Positions 1 to 9,073 of a stretch of 64,000 nucleotides of DNA are shown here, piece after piece. Within the stretch, counting starts at the first letter, position 1; the number at the start of each line of letters is the position of its first letter. The DNA is from an uncultured Lachnoclostridium sp. (GTDB lineage Bacteria > Bacillota > Clostridia > Lachnospirales > Lachnospiraceae). The translations under genes were made by a program, and so were the position numbers. Location of the stretch: assembly GCA_905212635.1 (NCBI GenBank), contig CAJMFH010000013.1, positions 4,136 through 68,135 of the forward strand, given 5' to 3'. The notes beneath the pieces are model-generated. The model made no database searches and had not been told where the DNA came from. It saw only the letters and a program-made list of their open reading frames with translations.

Positions 1-843
1 ATTAAGGAGCAATACTCTGTGGATACCGTGACCTTTTCAGAGGAAGGCATGGCAAAGGCGAAAGCAAAGGACTGGAGAGCATACACCATAGATAATCCGG
101 ATATTTCTCATGTTAATATAAAAGAACAGAGAGAGGAGCTTTACAGACAGCTCAACACCGTTAATAAGGTTGATACTGCAAGTATGTTCAACTTGGAACT
201 GGGAGAAGTGGCGTCACAGATACAAAAGGAGAATGGAGGCGGTGAACATGCGGGCTCGCACGAAGCATTTCTTACGTGTCATGGTGTACTTTTGCAGCCG
301 GAAACATCGGAAGAGTCCGATGAGCAGCATAAGATTTTTATTGAAAAAGCAGAAGATGAATATTATGTGCGCGTGCAGCACGAAATGACAAAAACGCATT
401 ATATTTCGTTTATCGCAGCCGTTTCTTCGGAGCGTATTCAGCTGGAAAAACGGTATCCGGAGGAAGAGGCAGAAGCGAGATTTAAGATGCAGGGGGTGCG
501 GAAGATATTCTTTTTCTGCAATAAAGATGGGCTGTTTTCGTTAGATGTGAAAAAAGGGATTGACGACAAAGAAGCGGCGTATTCGGATCATGAAATACGG
601 CGGAAACAGGAAAAAATAATGGATATTTTTTATGAGTTTGGAGAGCTTATGAATCTGGATCCCTGCGATGAAAAAGTGCAAAAAGCAGCCGAAGAATTAC
701 ATGAGATAACAGGAGGTCAAAAGCAAGTAGTGATAGAAATGATGAATGACAAATATTGGAAAAAAGCGATCCGCGTCGCCGGAGGAAACGGCAGTCTTGA
801 ATTTGCCCGGAAGGTCATGCGGGAATTCTATCAAACAAGATAG
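1..843 (+). CDS. Mosaic protein, 5' end probably outside window: SOR-like middle domain plus TipAS-like tail
   Basis: The frame is open from base 1, so the gene probably begins upstream; a GTG at 19 with AAGGAG at 4-9 is an alternative start giving 274 residues. Numbered from that GTG, residues 84-176 resemble the iron-binding domain of superoxide reductase/desulfoferrodoxin as found fused to HTH regulators in clostridia: HEM at 121-123, THYI at 126-129 and CNKDGLF at 167-173. The usual CNxHG histidine is Asp170 here, and the upstream rubredoxin-type cysteines are reduced to one (Cys87), so metal binding is doubtful. Residues 200-274 look like the TipAS effector domain of MerR regulators (acidic helix, then GGNGSLEFA). 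Residues 1-75 are unrecognised. It could be a chimeric or decaying gene. Function unknown. Confidence 0.5.
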   Translation: MKEQYSVDTVTFSEEGMAKAKAKDWRAYTIDNPDISHVNIKEQREELYRQLNTVNKVDTASMFNLELGEVASQIQKENGGGEHAGSHEAFLTCHGVLLQPETSEESDEQHKIFIEKAEDEYYVRVQHEMTKTHYISFIAAVSSERIQLEKRYPEEEAEARFKMQGVRKIFFFCNKDGLFSLDVKKGIDDKEAAYSDHEIRRKQEKIMDIFYEFGELMNLDPCDEKVQKAAEELHEITGGQKQVVIEMMNDKYWKKAIRVAGGNGSLEFARKVMREFYQTR

Positions 844-925
844 ACAGATGTTGGCAAACATTGTCGGGAACGGATCATTTCGATGTGGTAAAGTATGGTC
901 ATAGCGAAACAGAAAGGAGCAAAGC

Positions 926-1783
926 ATGAACTGGACAGAAGTGATTGGAGAAGCAATTTCATATATTGAGTCACATCTCACGGAGGAAATAACATTAGAA
1001 AAAATTGCAGAGCATGTATGTGTGTCAAGCTTTTATTTTCAAAAGGGTTTTTCGTTTGCCTGTGGCATCACGGTTTCTGAATATATCCGGAACCGGCGGA
1101 TGGCCTTGGCGGGAAATGACCTGCTGGCAAGCGATGCCAAAGTGATTGATATTGCTCTGAAATATGGGTATGATTCGCCGGACAGTTTTACGAAGGCATT
1201 TACAAGATTTCATGGCGTGACACCAAGTAAAGTCCGCAGGGACCAGACAATGCTTAAATCCTTCGCCCCGCTAAAAATCAAATTATCAATCGAAGGAGGC
1301 TATCTTATGGATTACAAAATCGAAAAGAAAGCAGCATTTACAGTAATTGCTAATTCGGGCACATTTTCTTATGAAAATGCAAAGGAGATTATTCCGCAGT
1401 TTTGGCAGCAGCATTTTAAAGAGGGAAAGGGAAATGTTGTCAGTGGAGTTTATGGAATTAATATCGACGAAAAGATGGGAAAGGATTCATTTGAATACCT
1501 GATTGCAGACCCTTACAACGAAGGCCAGAAAGTGCCGGACGGATTTGTGACAAGGACGATTCCTGAATTCAGCTGGGCGGTGTTCCCATGTAAAGGCCCA
1601 CTGCCGTCGGCTTTGCAGGACGTCAATACGAAGATTTTTACAGAATGGCTGCCGGCGCTCCGGGATTATGAATTTGCCGCCGGATATTGTGTGGAAATGT
1701 ACGATGATCCAACAAAATTTCCAAAAGGAACGATGGACGAAAATTACTATTCCGAGATTTGGATCCCTGTGAAAAAGAAATAA
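926..1783 (+). CDS. AraC-family regulator with C-terminal GyrI-like effector domain
   Basis: A 285-residue protein. Residues 1-105 form an AraC/XylS double helix-turn-helix (VCVSSFYFQKGFS, then IALKYGYDSPDSFTKAF and FHGVTPSKVR). Residues 128-285 match the GyrI-like small-molecule-binding fold used by Rob/SbmC-type regulators, including the closing YYSEIWIPV strand. AAAGGAG ends about 6 bases before the ATG. The family activates or represses transcription upon binding hydrophobic or cationic ligands; the ligand here is unknown. It is transcribed alone, convergent with the LysR gene, with 7 bases between the stop codons. A strong ribosome-binding site inside the gene may also yield the effector domain by itself (see 1293-1309). 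Confidence 0.88.
   Translation: MNWTEVIGEAISYIESHLTEEITLEKIAEHVCVSSFYFQKGFSFACGITVSEYIRNRRMALAGNDLLASDAKVIDIALKYGYDSPDSFTKAFTRFHGVTPSKVRRDQTMLKSFAPLKIKLSIEGGYLMDYKIEKKAAFTVIANSGTFSYENAKEIIPQFWQQHFKEGKGNVVSGVYGINIDEKMGKDSFEYLIADPYNEGQKVPDGFVTRTIPEFSWAVFPCKGPLPSALQDVNTKIFTEWLPALRDYEFAAGYCVEMYDDPTKFPKGTMDENYYSEIWIPVKKK
1293..1309 (+). promoter_or_regulatory. Internal Shine-Dalgarno and in-frame ATG within the AraC/GyrI gene
   Basis: AAGGAGG at 1293-1299 is followed 7 bases later by ATG at 1307, in frame at codon 128, exactly where the GyrI-like domain begins. The spacing and perfect anti-SD match are those of a real start, so a free 158-residue effector domain could be made from the same mRNA. 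This is inference; the linker residues EGG could produce the match by chance. Confidence 0.4.
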
Positions 1784-1790
1784 AGCAGCT

Positions 1791-2702
1791 TTATTTTCCA
1801 TAAGTTTCTTTTAATATCTGCTTGAATTTTGCCACGGCAGGATTGTGCACGGATTCTTTGGAATAGGCAAAACCAACGGTACGCGTCGAGATATTTTTGC
1901 GTAATGGAATCTCGATAAGCGTGCCGTTTTTTATATCTTTTTCTACAAAATTTCGAATGAGGCAGGAAACACCCAGTCCGATTTTGGCAAATTCAATCAA
2001 AAGTTCCATATTACTTGTTTCAAGGATTTGGCGGGTTTCGATGGAATTGGCGGAAAAATAGGCTTCAATATGCTGCCTTGATATATTTTCATGATCCATA
2101 AGCATAAGAGTTGCTTTTTGAAAAAAGGCAGGATCTTTTTTCGAATAATCAATTCCCTCACGCAATTTCAAATTTTCCAAATATTGTCTGGAAGCGACAA
2201 AGGTATAAGAAAGATCGGTCAAAGGGGTAAATGCCAAAGGTTTTGAAGCGCTGGTTTCTACTAACAGCCCGACATCCATCTTATTGGCGGCAAGCTGTAA
2301 CGCGGTTTCCCGGGAAGAAAGTCCGTCAATCGTGACGCGGATATGCGGATTTTTTTCAACAAATGTCTGAAGAAGCGGCAGCATAATGTGCTTACACAAA
2401 GTGGTACTGGAACCAAAATGGATCTGTCCTACTTCAAAGGCGCGGTTGCGCTGTAACATCTGTTCGCCCTCCTGAATCGAGGAAAAGGCAGAGGCAAGAT
2501 GCTCGTACAAAATCCTGCCATCCTCGGTGCATTTAACACCCCGCGAGCCACGGATGAGAAGCGTGGTTTGGAGAAGCTCCTCCAGCTTTTTTATTGACTT
2601 GCTTACGGCAGGCTGGCTGATGAAAAGTTCATTGGCAGCTGCCGAGATGCTGCCGTTTTTGGCAACCGTGTAAAAAATGTGATATTGTGATAATGATTCC
2701 AT
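1791..2702 (-). CDS. LysR-family transcriptional regulator
   Basis: A 303-residue LysR regulator. The N-terminal winged helix is clear (YHIFYTVAKNGSISAAANEL, then SQPAVSKSIKKLEELL), followed by a two-lobed substrate-binding domain from about residue 90. The ATG at 2702 was chosen because AGGAG lies about 6 bases upstream on this strand and the HTH starts at residue 5; the frame extends further upstream only through the 64-bp repeats. It is divergent from leuC, and LysR proteins usually control the divergent neighbour, so leucine biosynthesis is a plausible target. That link is inferred from position only. Confidence 0.88.
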   Translation of the reverse strand: MESLSQYHIFYTVAKNGSISAAANELFISQPAVSKSIKKLEELLQTTLLIRGSRGVKCTEDGRILYEHLASAFSSIQEGEQMLQRNRAFEVGQIHFGSSTTLCKHIMLPLLQTFVEKNPHIRVTIDGLSSRETALQLAANKMDVGLLVETSASKPLAFTPLTDLSYTFVASRQYLENLKLREGIDYSKKDPAFFQKATLMLMDHENISRQHIEAYFSANSIETRQILETSNMELLIEFAKIGLGVSCLIRNFVEKDIKNGTLIEIPLRKNISTRTVGFAYSKESVHNPAVAKFKQILKETYGK

Positions 2703-2747
2703 AAGGGCTCCTTTCTTTTTTTGGGATGTTACTTTGGTGGGGAGTGG

Positions 2748-3110
2748 GGCACCCCGGAATAGCTTGATTTTTTTGCATTTCCGAGGTGCATGTCTGGCAG
2801 TAGTGGAGCGAAGGTACCCCGGAGAGACTTGCTTTCTAGCATTTCCGAGGTGCATGTCTGGCAGTAGTGGAGCGAAGATACCCCGGAATGACTTGTCTTT
2901 TCTGTTTTCCGTGGTGCCTGCCTTGAGGTGGTGGAGGGAAGCCACCCCGGAATGACTTGTCTTTTCTGTTTTCCGTGGTACCTGTCTTGAGGTGGTGGAA
3001 GAAAGTCACCCCGGAATGACTTGTCTTTTCTGTTTTCCGTGGTGCCTGCCTTGAGGTGGTGGAGGGAAGTCACCCCGGAAGGATTTACTTTTTCCCATTT
3101 CCGAGGTGCA
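2748..3110. repeat. Tandem array of about six 64-bp repeats, each with a hairpin
   Basis: The word CACCCCGGAA or close variants recurs with its CCCC starting at 2752, 2817, 2881, 2945, 3009 and 3073, a period of 65, 64, 64, 64 and 64. Each unit pairs CACCCCGGAA with a following TTCCG(A/T)GGTG about 20 bases on, forming a 10-bp stem with one mismatch, and also carries GGTGG...CCACC. The central units are nearly identical while the end units diverge. As 64 is not a multiple of three, the reading frame shifts in every unit; open frames through the array are artefacts. It lies between the LysR gene and leuC. Confidence 0.9.
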
Positions 3111-3230
3111 TGACCAAAACAAAAAGCAGTTTACACAAACTAAGTAGTTATACTATACCATAAAGGAATGAAAAAGAAAAGAGATATAAATAAAAGTTAT
3201 AGCAAATATAAGAAAAGAATATTTTACTTT

Positions 3231-3258
3231 TTGAGAATTTTTTGTTACTATATATAAA
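3231..3258 (+). promoter_or_regulatory. Candidate leuCD promoter and long leader
   Basis: TTGAGA (3231-3236), 16 bases, TATAAA (3253-3258). Transcription from here would give a leader of about 240 nt before leuC. That leader (about 3265-3505) ends in a C-rich stretch and a small TCCCT-C-AGGGA hairpin at 3464-3474 just before the ribosome-binding site. I find no T-box motif, no leucine-rich leader peptide and no clear terminator, so its role is open. Confidence 0.4.
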
Positions 3259-3505
3259 GTGAAAGGCTGAAAGAGTTTGAGATAGAGAAGCAGAAAAGGC
3301 AACGAAATCAAGAGAAGTCGTCCGAAAAGGTTGCTTTTGCTTCCCCCCAAACCAGGGAGCCCGTATAACCGGTGGCTTGAAATCCAAAAACAAGGGATTC
3401 CATAACCTCACAACCTCGCCGCCCCGGCGAACCACAACAGCCTACCCTTAACTAAGTAAAAAATCCCTCAGGGAGAATAGTAAAAATAGAAAGGATGAAT
3501 TGACG

Positions 3506-4771
3506 ATGGGAATGACAATGACCCAAAAGATTCTGGCAGCACATGCCGGATTGGAAAGTGTTCAGGCAGGACAGCTGATTGAAGCAGATCTGGATCTGGT
3601 ATTGGCAAATGATATTACCGGACCGGTTGCCATTCATGAAGTAGAGAAGTTAAATAAAAAGACTGTATTTGATAAGGACAAGATTGCACTTGTTCCGGAT
3701 CATTTTACACCAAATAAAGACATCAAGTCTGCGGAACATTGTAAATGCGTGCGCGAGTATGCGAAAGCACAGGGAATCACCAATTATTTTGAAGTAGGAG
3801 AAATGGGAATCGAGCATGCCCTTCTGCCGGAAAAAGGTTTGATCGTAGCAGGAGAGACATGTATTGGAGCCGATTCGCATACGTGTACATACGGAGCACT
3901 GGGAGCATTTTCTACAGGTGTAGGAAGTACAGACATGGGTGCCGGTATGATTACGGGAAAAGCATGGTTTAAAGTACCGTCTGCAATCAAAGTTGTACTT
4001 ACCGGAAAATTGCAGAAATGGGTAAGCGGAAAAGACGTGATTCTTCACTTGATCGGCAAGATCGGGGTAGACGGTGCATTGTACCGTTCTTTGGAATTTA
4101 CCGGAGATGGTGTGGCAAGTCTTACAATGGATGATCGTTTTTCTATCGCCAATATGGCAATTGAAGCCGGTGCGAAAAATGGTATTTTCCCGGTAGATGA
4201 GAAAACGATTGAATATATGAAAGAACATTCGACAAAAGAATATAAGATTTATGAACCGGATGAAGATGCAGAATACGATGAAGAGATCGTAATCGACTTA
4301 AATACCCTTGAGCCAACGGTTGCCTTTCCACATCTTCCGGAAAATACAAAGACCGTAAAAGAGTCCGGTGACGTGGAGATCGATCAGGTTGTTATCGGTT
4401 CTTGTACCAATGGACGAATCGGCGATCTGCGTGCTGCGGCGAAAGTATTGGAAGGCCGTAAGGTGAAAAAAGGTATGCGTTGTATCGTATTCCCGGCGAC
4501 ACAGGCAATTTATCTTCAGGCAATTGAAGAGGGATTGATCCAGACATTTATCAAGGCAGGTGCGGTTGTCAGCACACCGACTTGCGGACCTTGTCTTGGC
4601 GGACATATGGGAATCCTTGCTGCCGGAGAAAGAGCCGTTTCTACGACAAACCGTAACTTTGTCGGCCGTATGGGACATGTGGATTCGGAAGTTTATCTGG
4701 CAAGTCCGGCGGTTGCAGCAGCAAGTGCAGTAACCGGAAAAATTTCTGAGCCATCCGAATTAGGATTATAG
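3506..4771 (+). CDS. leuC: 3-isopropylmalate dehydratase large subunit
   Basis: Isomerises 2-isopropylmalate to 3-isopropylmalate in leucine synthesis, together with LeuD, using a 4Fe-4S cluster. The aconitase-family cluster ligands are visible as Cys300 (IGSCTNGR) and Cys360/Cys363 (PTCGPCLGG); [15 protein letters not shown] is the conserved active-site segment. With 421 residues it is of the short archaeal/clostridial two-subunit type. ATG 3506 (MGMTMTQKI) was preferred over the in-frame TTG at 3500, which lies too close to the GAAAGGA at 3489-3495. leuD follows after 15 bases, so they are one operon. Confidence 0.96.
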   Translation: MGMTMTQKILAAHAGLESVQAGQLIEADLDLVLANDITGPVAIHEVEKLNKKTVFDKDKIALVPDHFTPNKDIKSAEHCKCVREYAKAQGITNYFEVGEMGIEHALLPEKGLIVAGETCIGADSHTCTYGALGAFSTGVGSTDMGAGMITGKAWFKVPSAIKVVLTGKLQKWVSGKDVILHLIGKIGVDGALYRSLEFTGDGVASLTMDDRFSIANMAIEAGAKNGIFPVDEKTIEYMKEHSTKEYKIYEPDEDAEYDEEIVIDLNTLEPTVAFPHLPENTKTVKESGDVEIDQVVIGSCTNGRIGDLRAAAKVLEGRKVKKGMRCIVFPATQAIYLQAIEEGLIQTFIKAGAVVSTPTCGPCLGGHMGILAAGERAVSTTNRNFVGRMGHVDSEVYLASPAVAAASAVTGKISEPSELGL

Positions 4772-4786
4772 AAAGGGGAAGAAACC

Positions 4787-5272
4787 ATGAAAGCATTAGG
4801 AAAAGTTTTTAAATATGGAGACAATGTAGATACAGACGTTATCATCCCGGCACGTTACCTGAATTCATCCGATCCGGCTGAACTGGCAACGCATTGTATG
4901 GAAGATATTGACAAAGATTTTGTGAAAAATGTGCAGAAAGGCGATATCATCGTAGCAGAGAAAAACTTTGGCTGCGGTTCTTCCCGTGAACATGCACCGA
5001 TTTCCATCAAGGCAGCAGGAGTCAGCTGCGTTATCGCAGAGACCTTTGCCAGAATTTTCTACCGTAATGCGATCAATATCGGACTGCCGATCATTGAGTG
5101 TAAAGAAGCTTCTGAAAATATTGAGGCAGGAGACGAAGTGGAAATTGATTTTGACAGCGGAGTGATCGTAAATAAGACGAAAAATCAGAGCTATCAGGGT
5201 CAGGCATTTCCTGAATTTATGCAGAAGATCATCAAAGCCGAAGGTTTGATGAATTACATTAACGCAAAGTAA
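4787..5272 (+). CDS. leuD: 3-isopropylmalate dehydratase small subunit
   Basis: The swivelling small subunit of isopropylmalate isomerase (161 residues). It shows [16 protein letters not shown] near the N-terminus and the substrate-recognition motif [10 protein letters not shown] in the middle. AAGGGGAAG precedes the ATG. It directly follows leuC. No leuA or leuB is present in the window, so the rest of the pathway is encoded elsewhere; the next gene downstream is a vitamin B6 kinase. Confidence 0.96.
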   Translation: MKALGKVFKYGDNVDTDVIIPARYLNSSDPAELATHCMEDIDKDFVKNVQKGDIIVAEKNFGCGSSREHAPISIKAAGVSCVIAETFARIFYRNAINIGLPIIECKEASENIEAGDEVEIDFDSGVIVNKTKNQSYQGQAFPEFMQKIIKAEGLMNYINAK

Positions 5273-5293
5273 GACCTATTAGGAGTGAAAAAA

Positions 5294-6127
5294 ATGTCGC
5301 ATAACAATCAGAAAAAAATTGCTATAATCAATGACATATCAGGCTTTGGACGGTGTTCGATCGCAGTGTCACTTCCGATTATCTCGCATATGAGGATTCA
5401 GGGGTGTATGCTGCCGACGTCGATCTTTTCCAATCATACCGGTTTTGAGTCGTTCTTTTACGATGACTATACGGATAAAATGACGCCGTATATGCAGGAG
5501 TGGAAGAAACTGGATCTTCGATTTGAAGGAATTGCTACCGGATTTTTGGGCTCTGCCAGACAGATTGAGATCGTCAGCGACTTTATCAGACAGTTTCAGG
5601 ATGAGAGAACCAAAGTGATCATTGATCCCGTGATGGGAGAAAATGGAAAAGCCTATCCGACGTATACTTTGGAAATGTGTGATAAGATGAAGCAGCTTGT
5701 GCGTTATGCCGACATTCTTACTCCGAATCTGACAGAAGCCTGCATGCTCACCGGGATGCCTTACCGGGAAGACGGATGGAGCAAAGCGGATTTCCTGAAA
5801 ATGACAGACAAATTGCGTGAACTTGGTGCGGATAAGATTGTTATTTCCGGACTGAATTCGACCTCGTATATTACCAATGTAGTAAGTGAAACGCCGGGCG
5901 AGATTAAATTTCTCCGGCAGAAGCGTGTGGGAAAAGTGCGTTCCGGAACAGGAGACATCTTTGCTGCGGTCATTGCCGCCGACTGTGTCAATGGACATCC
6001 ATTGGAAAATTCTGTAAAGAAAGCAGCCGCTTTTGTCAGAGATTGCATTCTCGCCACGGAAAAGAGAGATATCCCACCGACGGATGGGGTTTGTTTTGAA
6101 GACGTTTTGTATCGTCTCAAAGTTTGA
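5294..6127 (+). CDS. Pyridoxal/pyridoxamine kinase (PfkB-like fold)
   Basis: A 277-residue ribokinase-superfamily kinase that phosphorylates B6 vitamers in the salvage route to PLP. Features: NDISGFGRCS near the N-terminus, the DPVMGENG segment typical of PdxY/PdxK, and the anion-hole/catalytic motif RSGTGDIFAA near residue 225. The start was set at ATG 5294, since the GTG at 5285 overlaps the AGGAG at 5281-5285. It follows leuD by 21 bases and is followed closely by the dGTPase gene, so all four genes probably form one transcript. Confidence 0.9.
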   Translation: MSHNNQKKIAIINDISGFGRCSIAVSLPIISHMRIQGCMLPTSIFSNHTGFESFFYDDYTDKMTPYMQEWKKLDLRFEGIATGFLGSARQIEIVSDFIRQFQDERTKVIIDPVMGENGKAYPTYTLEMCDKMKQLVRYADILTPNLTEACMLTGMPYREDGWSKADFLKMTDKLRELGADKIVISGLNSTSYITNVVSETPGEIKFLRQKRVGKVRSGTGDIFAAVIAADCVNGHPLENSVKKAAAFVRDCILATEKRDIPPTDGVCFEDVLYRLKV

Positions 6128-6144
6128 GGAAAGGTGGAAAACGT

Positions 6145-7350
6145 ATGGCAGATTATCATGTATTATCGGAAAAATTGCAAAAACAGATACTAGAAGACCG
6201 GAAAAACCACATAGAAAATCCGTATGCCTTTTCAGATGAGGATATTGTGCGACGTGCACCAGCACATGACATTGCAAATTTGTGGCGTCCGGCCTTTGTG
6301 CGTGATATTGAAAAAATCCTTCACAATCCGTATTACAACCGGTATTCGGATAAGACACAGGTATTATCGGCTTATCAGAATGATGACATCTCAAGGCGTG
6401 CCCTGCACGTACAGCTGGTTGCTCGGATCGCACGGAATATCGGGCGCATGCTGGGATTAAATGAGGATTTGATCGAGGCCATTTCACTTGGACACGATAT
6501 TGGGCATACTCCATTTGGACACGCAGGAGAGCGGTTTTTAAATGAATTGTACCATGCTCATACCGAGCGGCTCTTTAACCACAACGTACATAGTGTACGT
6601 GTGCTGGATAAACTTGTTTCGCGGAATATGAGTCTGCAGGTATTGGACGGTGTCCTCTGCCACAATGGTGAGATGGAACTGGAGCGGTATCAGCCGGTGG
6701 AATTGACGGATTTTCAGCAGTTTGATAAGCGATTGGAGGATTGCTATATAGATCCGGAGGCGAATAAACAGCAGATCCCATCGACATTAGAGGGCTGCGT
6801 GATGCGGATCAGCGACATTATCGCGTATCTTGGAAAAGACCGGCAGGACGCGGTAAAAGTCGGAATATTAAAAGACGAAGGGCAGTTTACCGGTGGAAAA
6901 ATCGGAACGACCAATGCGGAGATCATCAATAACATGATCGTAAATATCATCGAAAACAGCTATGGAAAACCGTATCTCTGTATGGAAAAAGACTATTACG
7001 ATGCCTTTTCAAAAGCAAAGAAGGAAAACTATCAGCAGATTTATCAAAATTCACTGGTAGATGGCGTGTATCAACAGATTCAGCCGATGTTTGAGCAGAT
7101 GTATGAAGAACTGCTCCGCCAGGCAAAGAGCATGGAGAAAAATTCTATTTTATACCGTCACCATATACAATATCTGGAAGAGATAAATTATAACAGCAAA
7201 TTTATTGATGATTATATGGAAAAAGAGCAGCCGGATCAGATTGTTGTTGATTATATCGCCAGTATGACGGACAATTATTTCCTTGCGCTGTATCAGGAAT
7301 TGTTTCCGAATAGCAAAAATTCAGTGGTGTTTAATGGGTATTTTGAGTAA
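6145..7350 (+). CDS. dgt: Deoxyguanosinetriphosphate triphosphohydrolase-family HD protein
   Basis: A 402-residue HD-domain dNTPase that splits dGTP (or other dNTPs) into the nucleoside and tripolyphosphate. The metal-binding HD pair is His117-Asp118 in LGHDIGHTPFGHAGE, with an upstream His88 in RRALHVQL and further conserved segments in the C-terminal half. ATG 6145 has GGTGG upstream; the TTG at 6124 overlaps the previous gene. The 3' end overlaps the convergent MBL gene by 20 bases. Confidence 0.85.
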   Translation: MADYHVLSEKLQKQILEDRKNHIENPYAFSDEDIVRRAPAHDIANLWRPAFVRDIEKILHNPYYNRYSDKTQVLSAYQNDDISRRALHVQLVARIARNIGRMLGLNEDLIEAISLGHDIGHTPFGHAGERFLNELYHAHTERLFNHNVHSVRVLDKLVSRNMSLQVLDGVLCHNGEMELERYQPVELTDFQQFDKRLEDCYIDPEANKQQIPSTLEGCVMRISDIIAYLGKDRQDAVKVGILKDEGQFTGGKIGTTNAEIINNMIVNIIENSYGKPYLCMEKDYYDAFSKAKKENYQQIYQNSLVDGVYQQIQPMFEQMYEELLRQAKSMEKNSILYRHHIQYLEEINYNSKFIDDYMEKEQPDQIVVDYIASMTDNYFLALYQELFPNSKNSVVFNGYFE

Positions 7351-8146
7351 ATGCATCATAGGGAGCATAGGGGTCAAAAGGTTTTTTGAGGCTGAATTGA
7401 GCGGATTCATGTGCGTGTGCGAATATATTAGGTGAATATTTGCGGATTCCACTATGCCCGGTACATACATAACGAGGTTGAATAATGCTGACAATTTTCT
7501 GCAGATGGAGCAGGGATTTTTTATTCATGTCCGGAAATTGGGTGAAAAAGTCAAAAAAACTATATCCTCCCTGTTCGTTCACGGCAAGGCAGTCTCCCGA
7601 AAATAATACGGTGTTATCAATGATATAGCATGTATGTCCCAAAGTATGTCCCGGTGTATGAACCGCTTGTATTTTAATGCCATCAATATCAAACAATTTA
7701 TCGCCATCAATGGTTTCATATCCTTCTCTTAGTGCAACACAATTGTATAATTTAATGTTTCCTTTTTTCATGCGATAAGTTTGTCGATTTAAATAAACGG
7801 TTTCTTCTTTTCCGATATGTATTTTTGCATTTGGGTAGATGTTTGATCCTTTTATATCAATGCCGCCACAGTGATCCACATCAGCATGTGTAATAAAAAC
7901 ATGTGGAATCCGAGTGGGATCAATGTTAATTTTTCTAAATGATTCAGAAGTTTTGGGAAAATTTAAATGTCCCGCATCAATTGCAATGGTTGTATTATTT
8001 TTGGTATAAAACCAAAGATTTACATCGTGCTGGCGGATACAGCTTATTCCACAAGGATAATTTCCGGTTTCTGCAGGGTTACAATATTTTTTCCCTCTCA
8101 TGATATAACGTTTGATATGATTGTCAAAAAAATACATAAAATTCAT
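7331..8146 (-). CDS. Metallo-beta-lactamase-fold hydrolase
   Basis: A 271-residue MBL-fold protein. Zinc ligands are in THADVDHCGG (in place of the common THxHxDH), HTPGHTLGH, SGDCLA and GHSG. The fold covers many hydrolases; the substrate cannot be told from sequence. The second histidine of the canonical HxHxDH is alanine-shifted here (H-A-D-V-D-H), as in several family branches. The start is ATG 8146 with AAGGAG about 11 bases upstream. It lies downstream of the AraC gene on the same strand and may be co-transcribed with it. Confidence 0.8.
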   Translation of the reverse strand: MNFMYFFDNHIKRYIMRGKKYCNPAETGNYPCGISCIRQHDVNLWFYTKNNTTIAIDAGHLNFPKTSESFRKINIDPTRIPHVFITHADVDHCGGIDIKGSNIYPNAKIHIGKEETVYLNRQTYRMKKGNIKLYNCVALREGYETIDGDKLFDIDGIKIQAVHTPGHTLGHTCYIIDNTVLFSGDCLAVNEQGGYSFFDFFTQFPDMNKKSLLHLQKIVSIIQPRYVCTGHSGIRKYSPNIFAHAHESAQFSLKKPFDPYAPYDAFTQNTH

Positions 8147-8224
8147 AGCAGTTTAGTCTCCTTTTCGGTTTTCAATTTGACAATAGTATAAAGCTTTTAA
8201 ACCTATAAGGCTTTCAAAAATCTG

Positions 8225-8944
8225 CTATTTTTTGTTGTTAAATACTTCAGATATAGCAATGCCTGTCAGTTCTTGACAGGTATACGCAAGATGGGACGGA
8301 CTTGCAAAACCGCTTTCGCAGGCAGCATAAGTGATTGTTTTTCCGGAACACACCAAACGATAGGCATGTTCAAGGCGTCTCATAAGGAGATAACTTTTCA
8401 AAGAAATCTTCGCGTCTGCCTTGAATAAGTGTGACAACCGACTTTCAGAGAGAAAGGTTGATGCTGCAATCTGTTCGACACTGTATGAAAGCCATTTTCC
8501 GGAAAGAATGTTTGTAATTATTGTCTCTACTCGTTTATCTTTATTGTCATTTTCGGAGGAAATAATCTCCATATTTAATAATAATCTTTCGGTAAGATCT
8601 ATGATTTCGTCATCTGACATTTTGTCTGGGTTATCATATATATCCGGTAATCTCGAAAAAATATTATAATGATCTTCTTTCAAATATTGTTTCTGTAGAC
8701 TTTCAGCAATTGAACTTGTTGGATCAATCAATAAAATGAAGTCGCACCCATTTTCTTCTTTTGTCATATGAGGCACATTGGAATCAAGTAAAATGATGTT
8801 TCCTTTTAACGTTGTGTCATCGAAACAGATCCGGCATCCTTTTTTGCTAAAAAACAGATGTAAAAAAGGATGTTTATGAGGATGTGTCATTTGATAAGAA
8901 GGCAGTAATATAAGATATGATTTTTGAAAAATAATCCGGCTCAT
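8225..8944 (-). CDS. AraC-family transcriptional regulator
   Basis: A 239-residue protein with an N-terminal cupin-like sensing domain (HPHKHPFLHLFF) and a C-terminal AraC HTH domain (SVEQIAASTFLSESRLSHLF, then AACESGFASPSHLAYTCQELTG). ATG 8944 is preceded by AGGAG with 6-base spacing; a longer in-frame extension lacks a site and would cover its own promoter. It is divergent from the ABC pair at 9197-12722. AraC regulators next to siderophore-type ABC pairs commonly sense the substrate, so it is the likely activator of that operon. Confidence 0.85.
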   Translation of the reverse strand: MSRIIFQKSYLILLPSYQMTHPHKHPFLHLFFSKKGCRICFDDTTLKGNIILLDSNVPHMTKEENGCDFILLIDPTSSIAESLQKQYLKEDHYNIFSRLPDIYDNPDKMSDDEIIDLTERLLLNMEIISSENDNKDKRVETIITNILSGKWLSYSVEQIAASTFLSESRLSHLFKADAKISLKSYLLMRRLEHAYRLVCSGKTITYAACESGFASPSHLAYTCQELTGIAISEVFNNKK

Positions 8945-8978
8945 GGTATTCTCCTTGCTTTGGGAAAAAGTTACATTT

Positions 8979-9007
8979 ATTGTACCAAGTTGTCTGCAAG
9001 ATGACAA
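8979..9007 (-). promoter_or_regulatory. Promoter of the AraC gene
   Basis: On the minus strand: TTGTCA (9007-9002), 17 bases, TACAAT (8984-8979), ending about 34 bases before the ATG at 8944. It is back-to-back with the ABC operon promoter. Confidence 0.6.
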
Positions 9008-9073
9008 GCGCGAATAAATGAAAAGGCGGAAGTGATAGAAATTCTCAATAACCGGTTTTCGACCGATAGAGTA

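Noticed and set aside
2729..3073. Long open frames through the tandem repeats, including an N-terminal extension of the LysR gene
   Set aside because: The repeats keep frames open by chance of composition; the 64-base period shifts frame every unit, and the LysR gene has a well-placed start with its own ribosome-binding site at 2702.
3148..3435. Minus-strand frame in the leuC leader
   Set aside because: No ribosome-binding site, very hydrophobic AT-driven composition, and it lies opposite a promoter and leader.
3265..3505. T-box or ykkC-type riboswitch before leuC
   Set aside because: The T-box core (GGTGGxACCGCG) and the known ykkC landmarks are absent.
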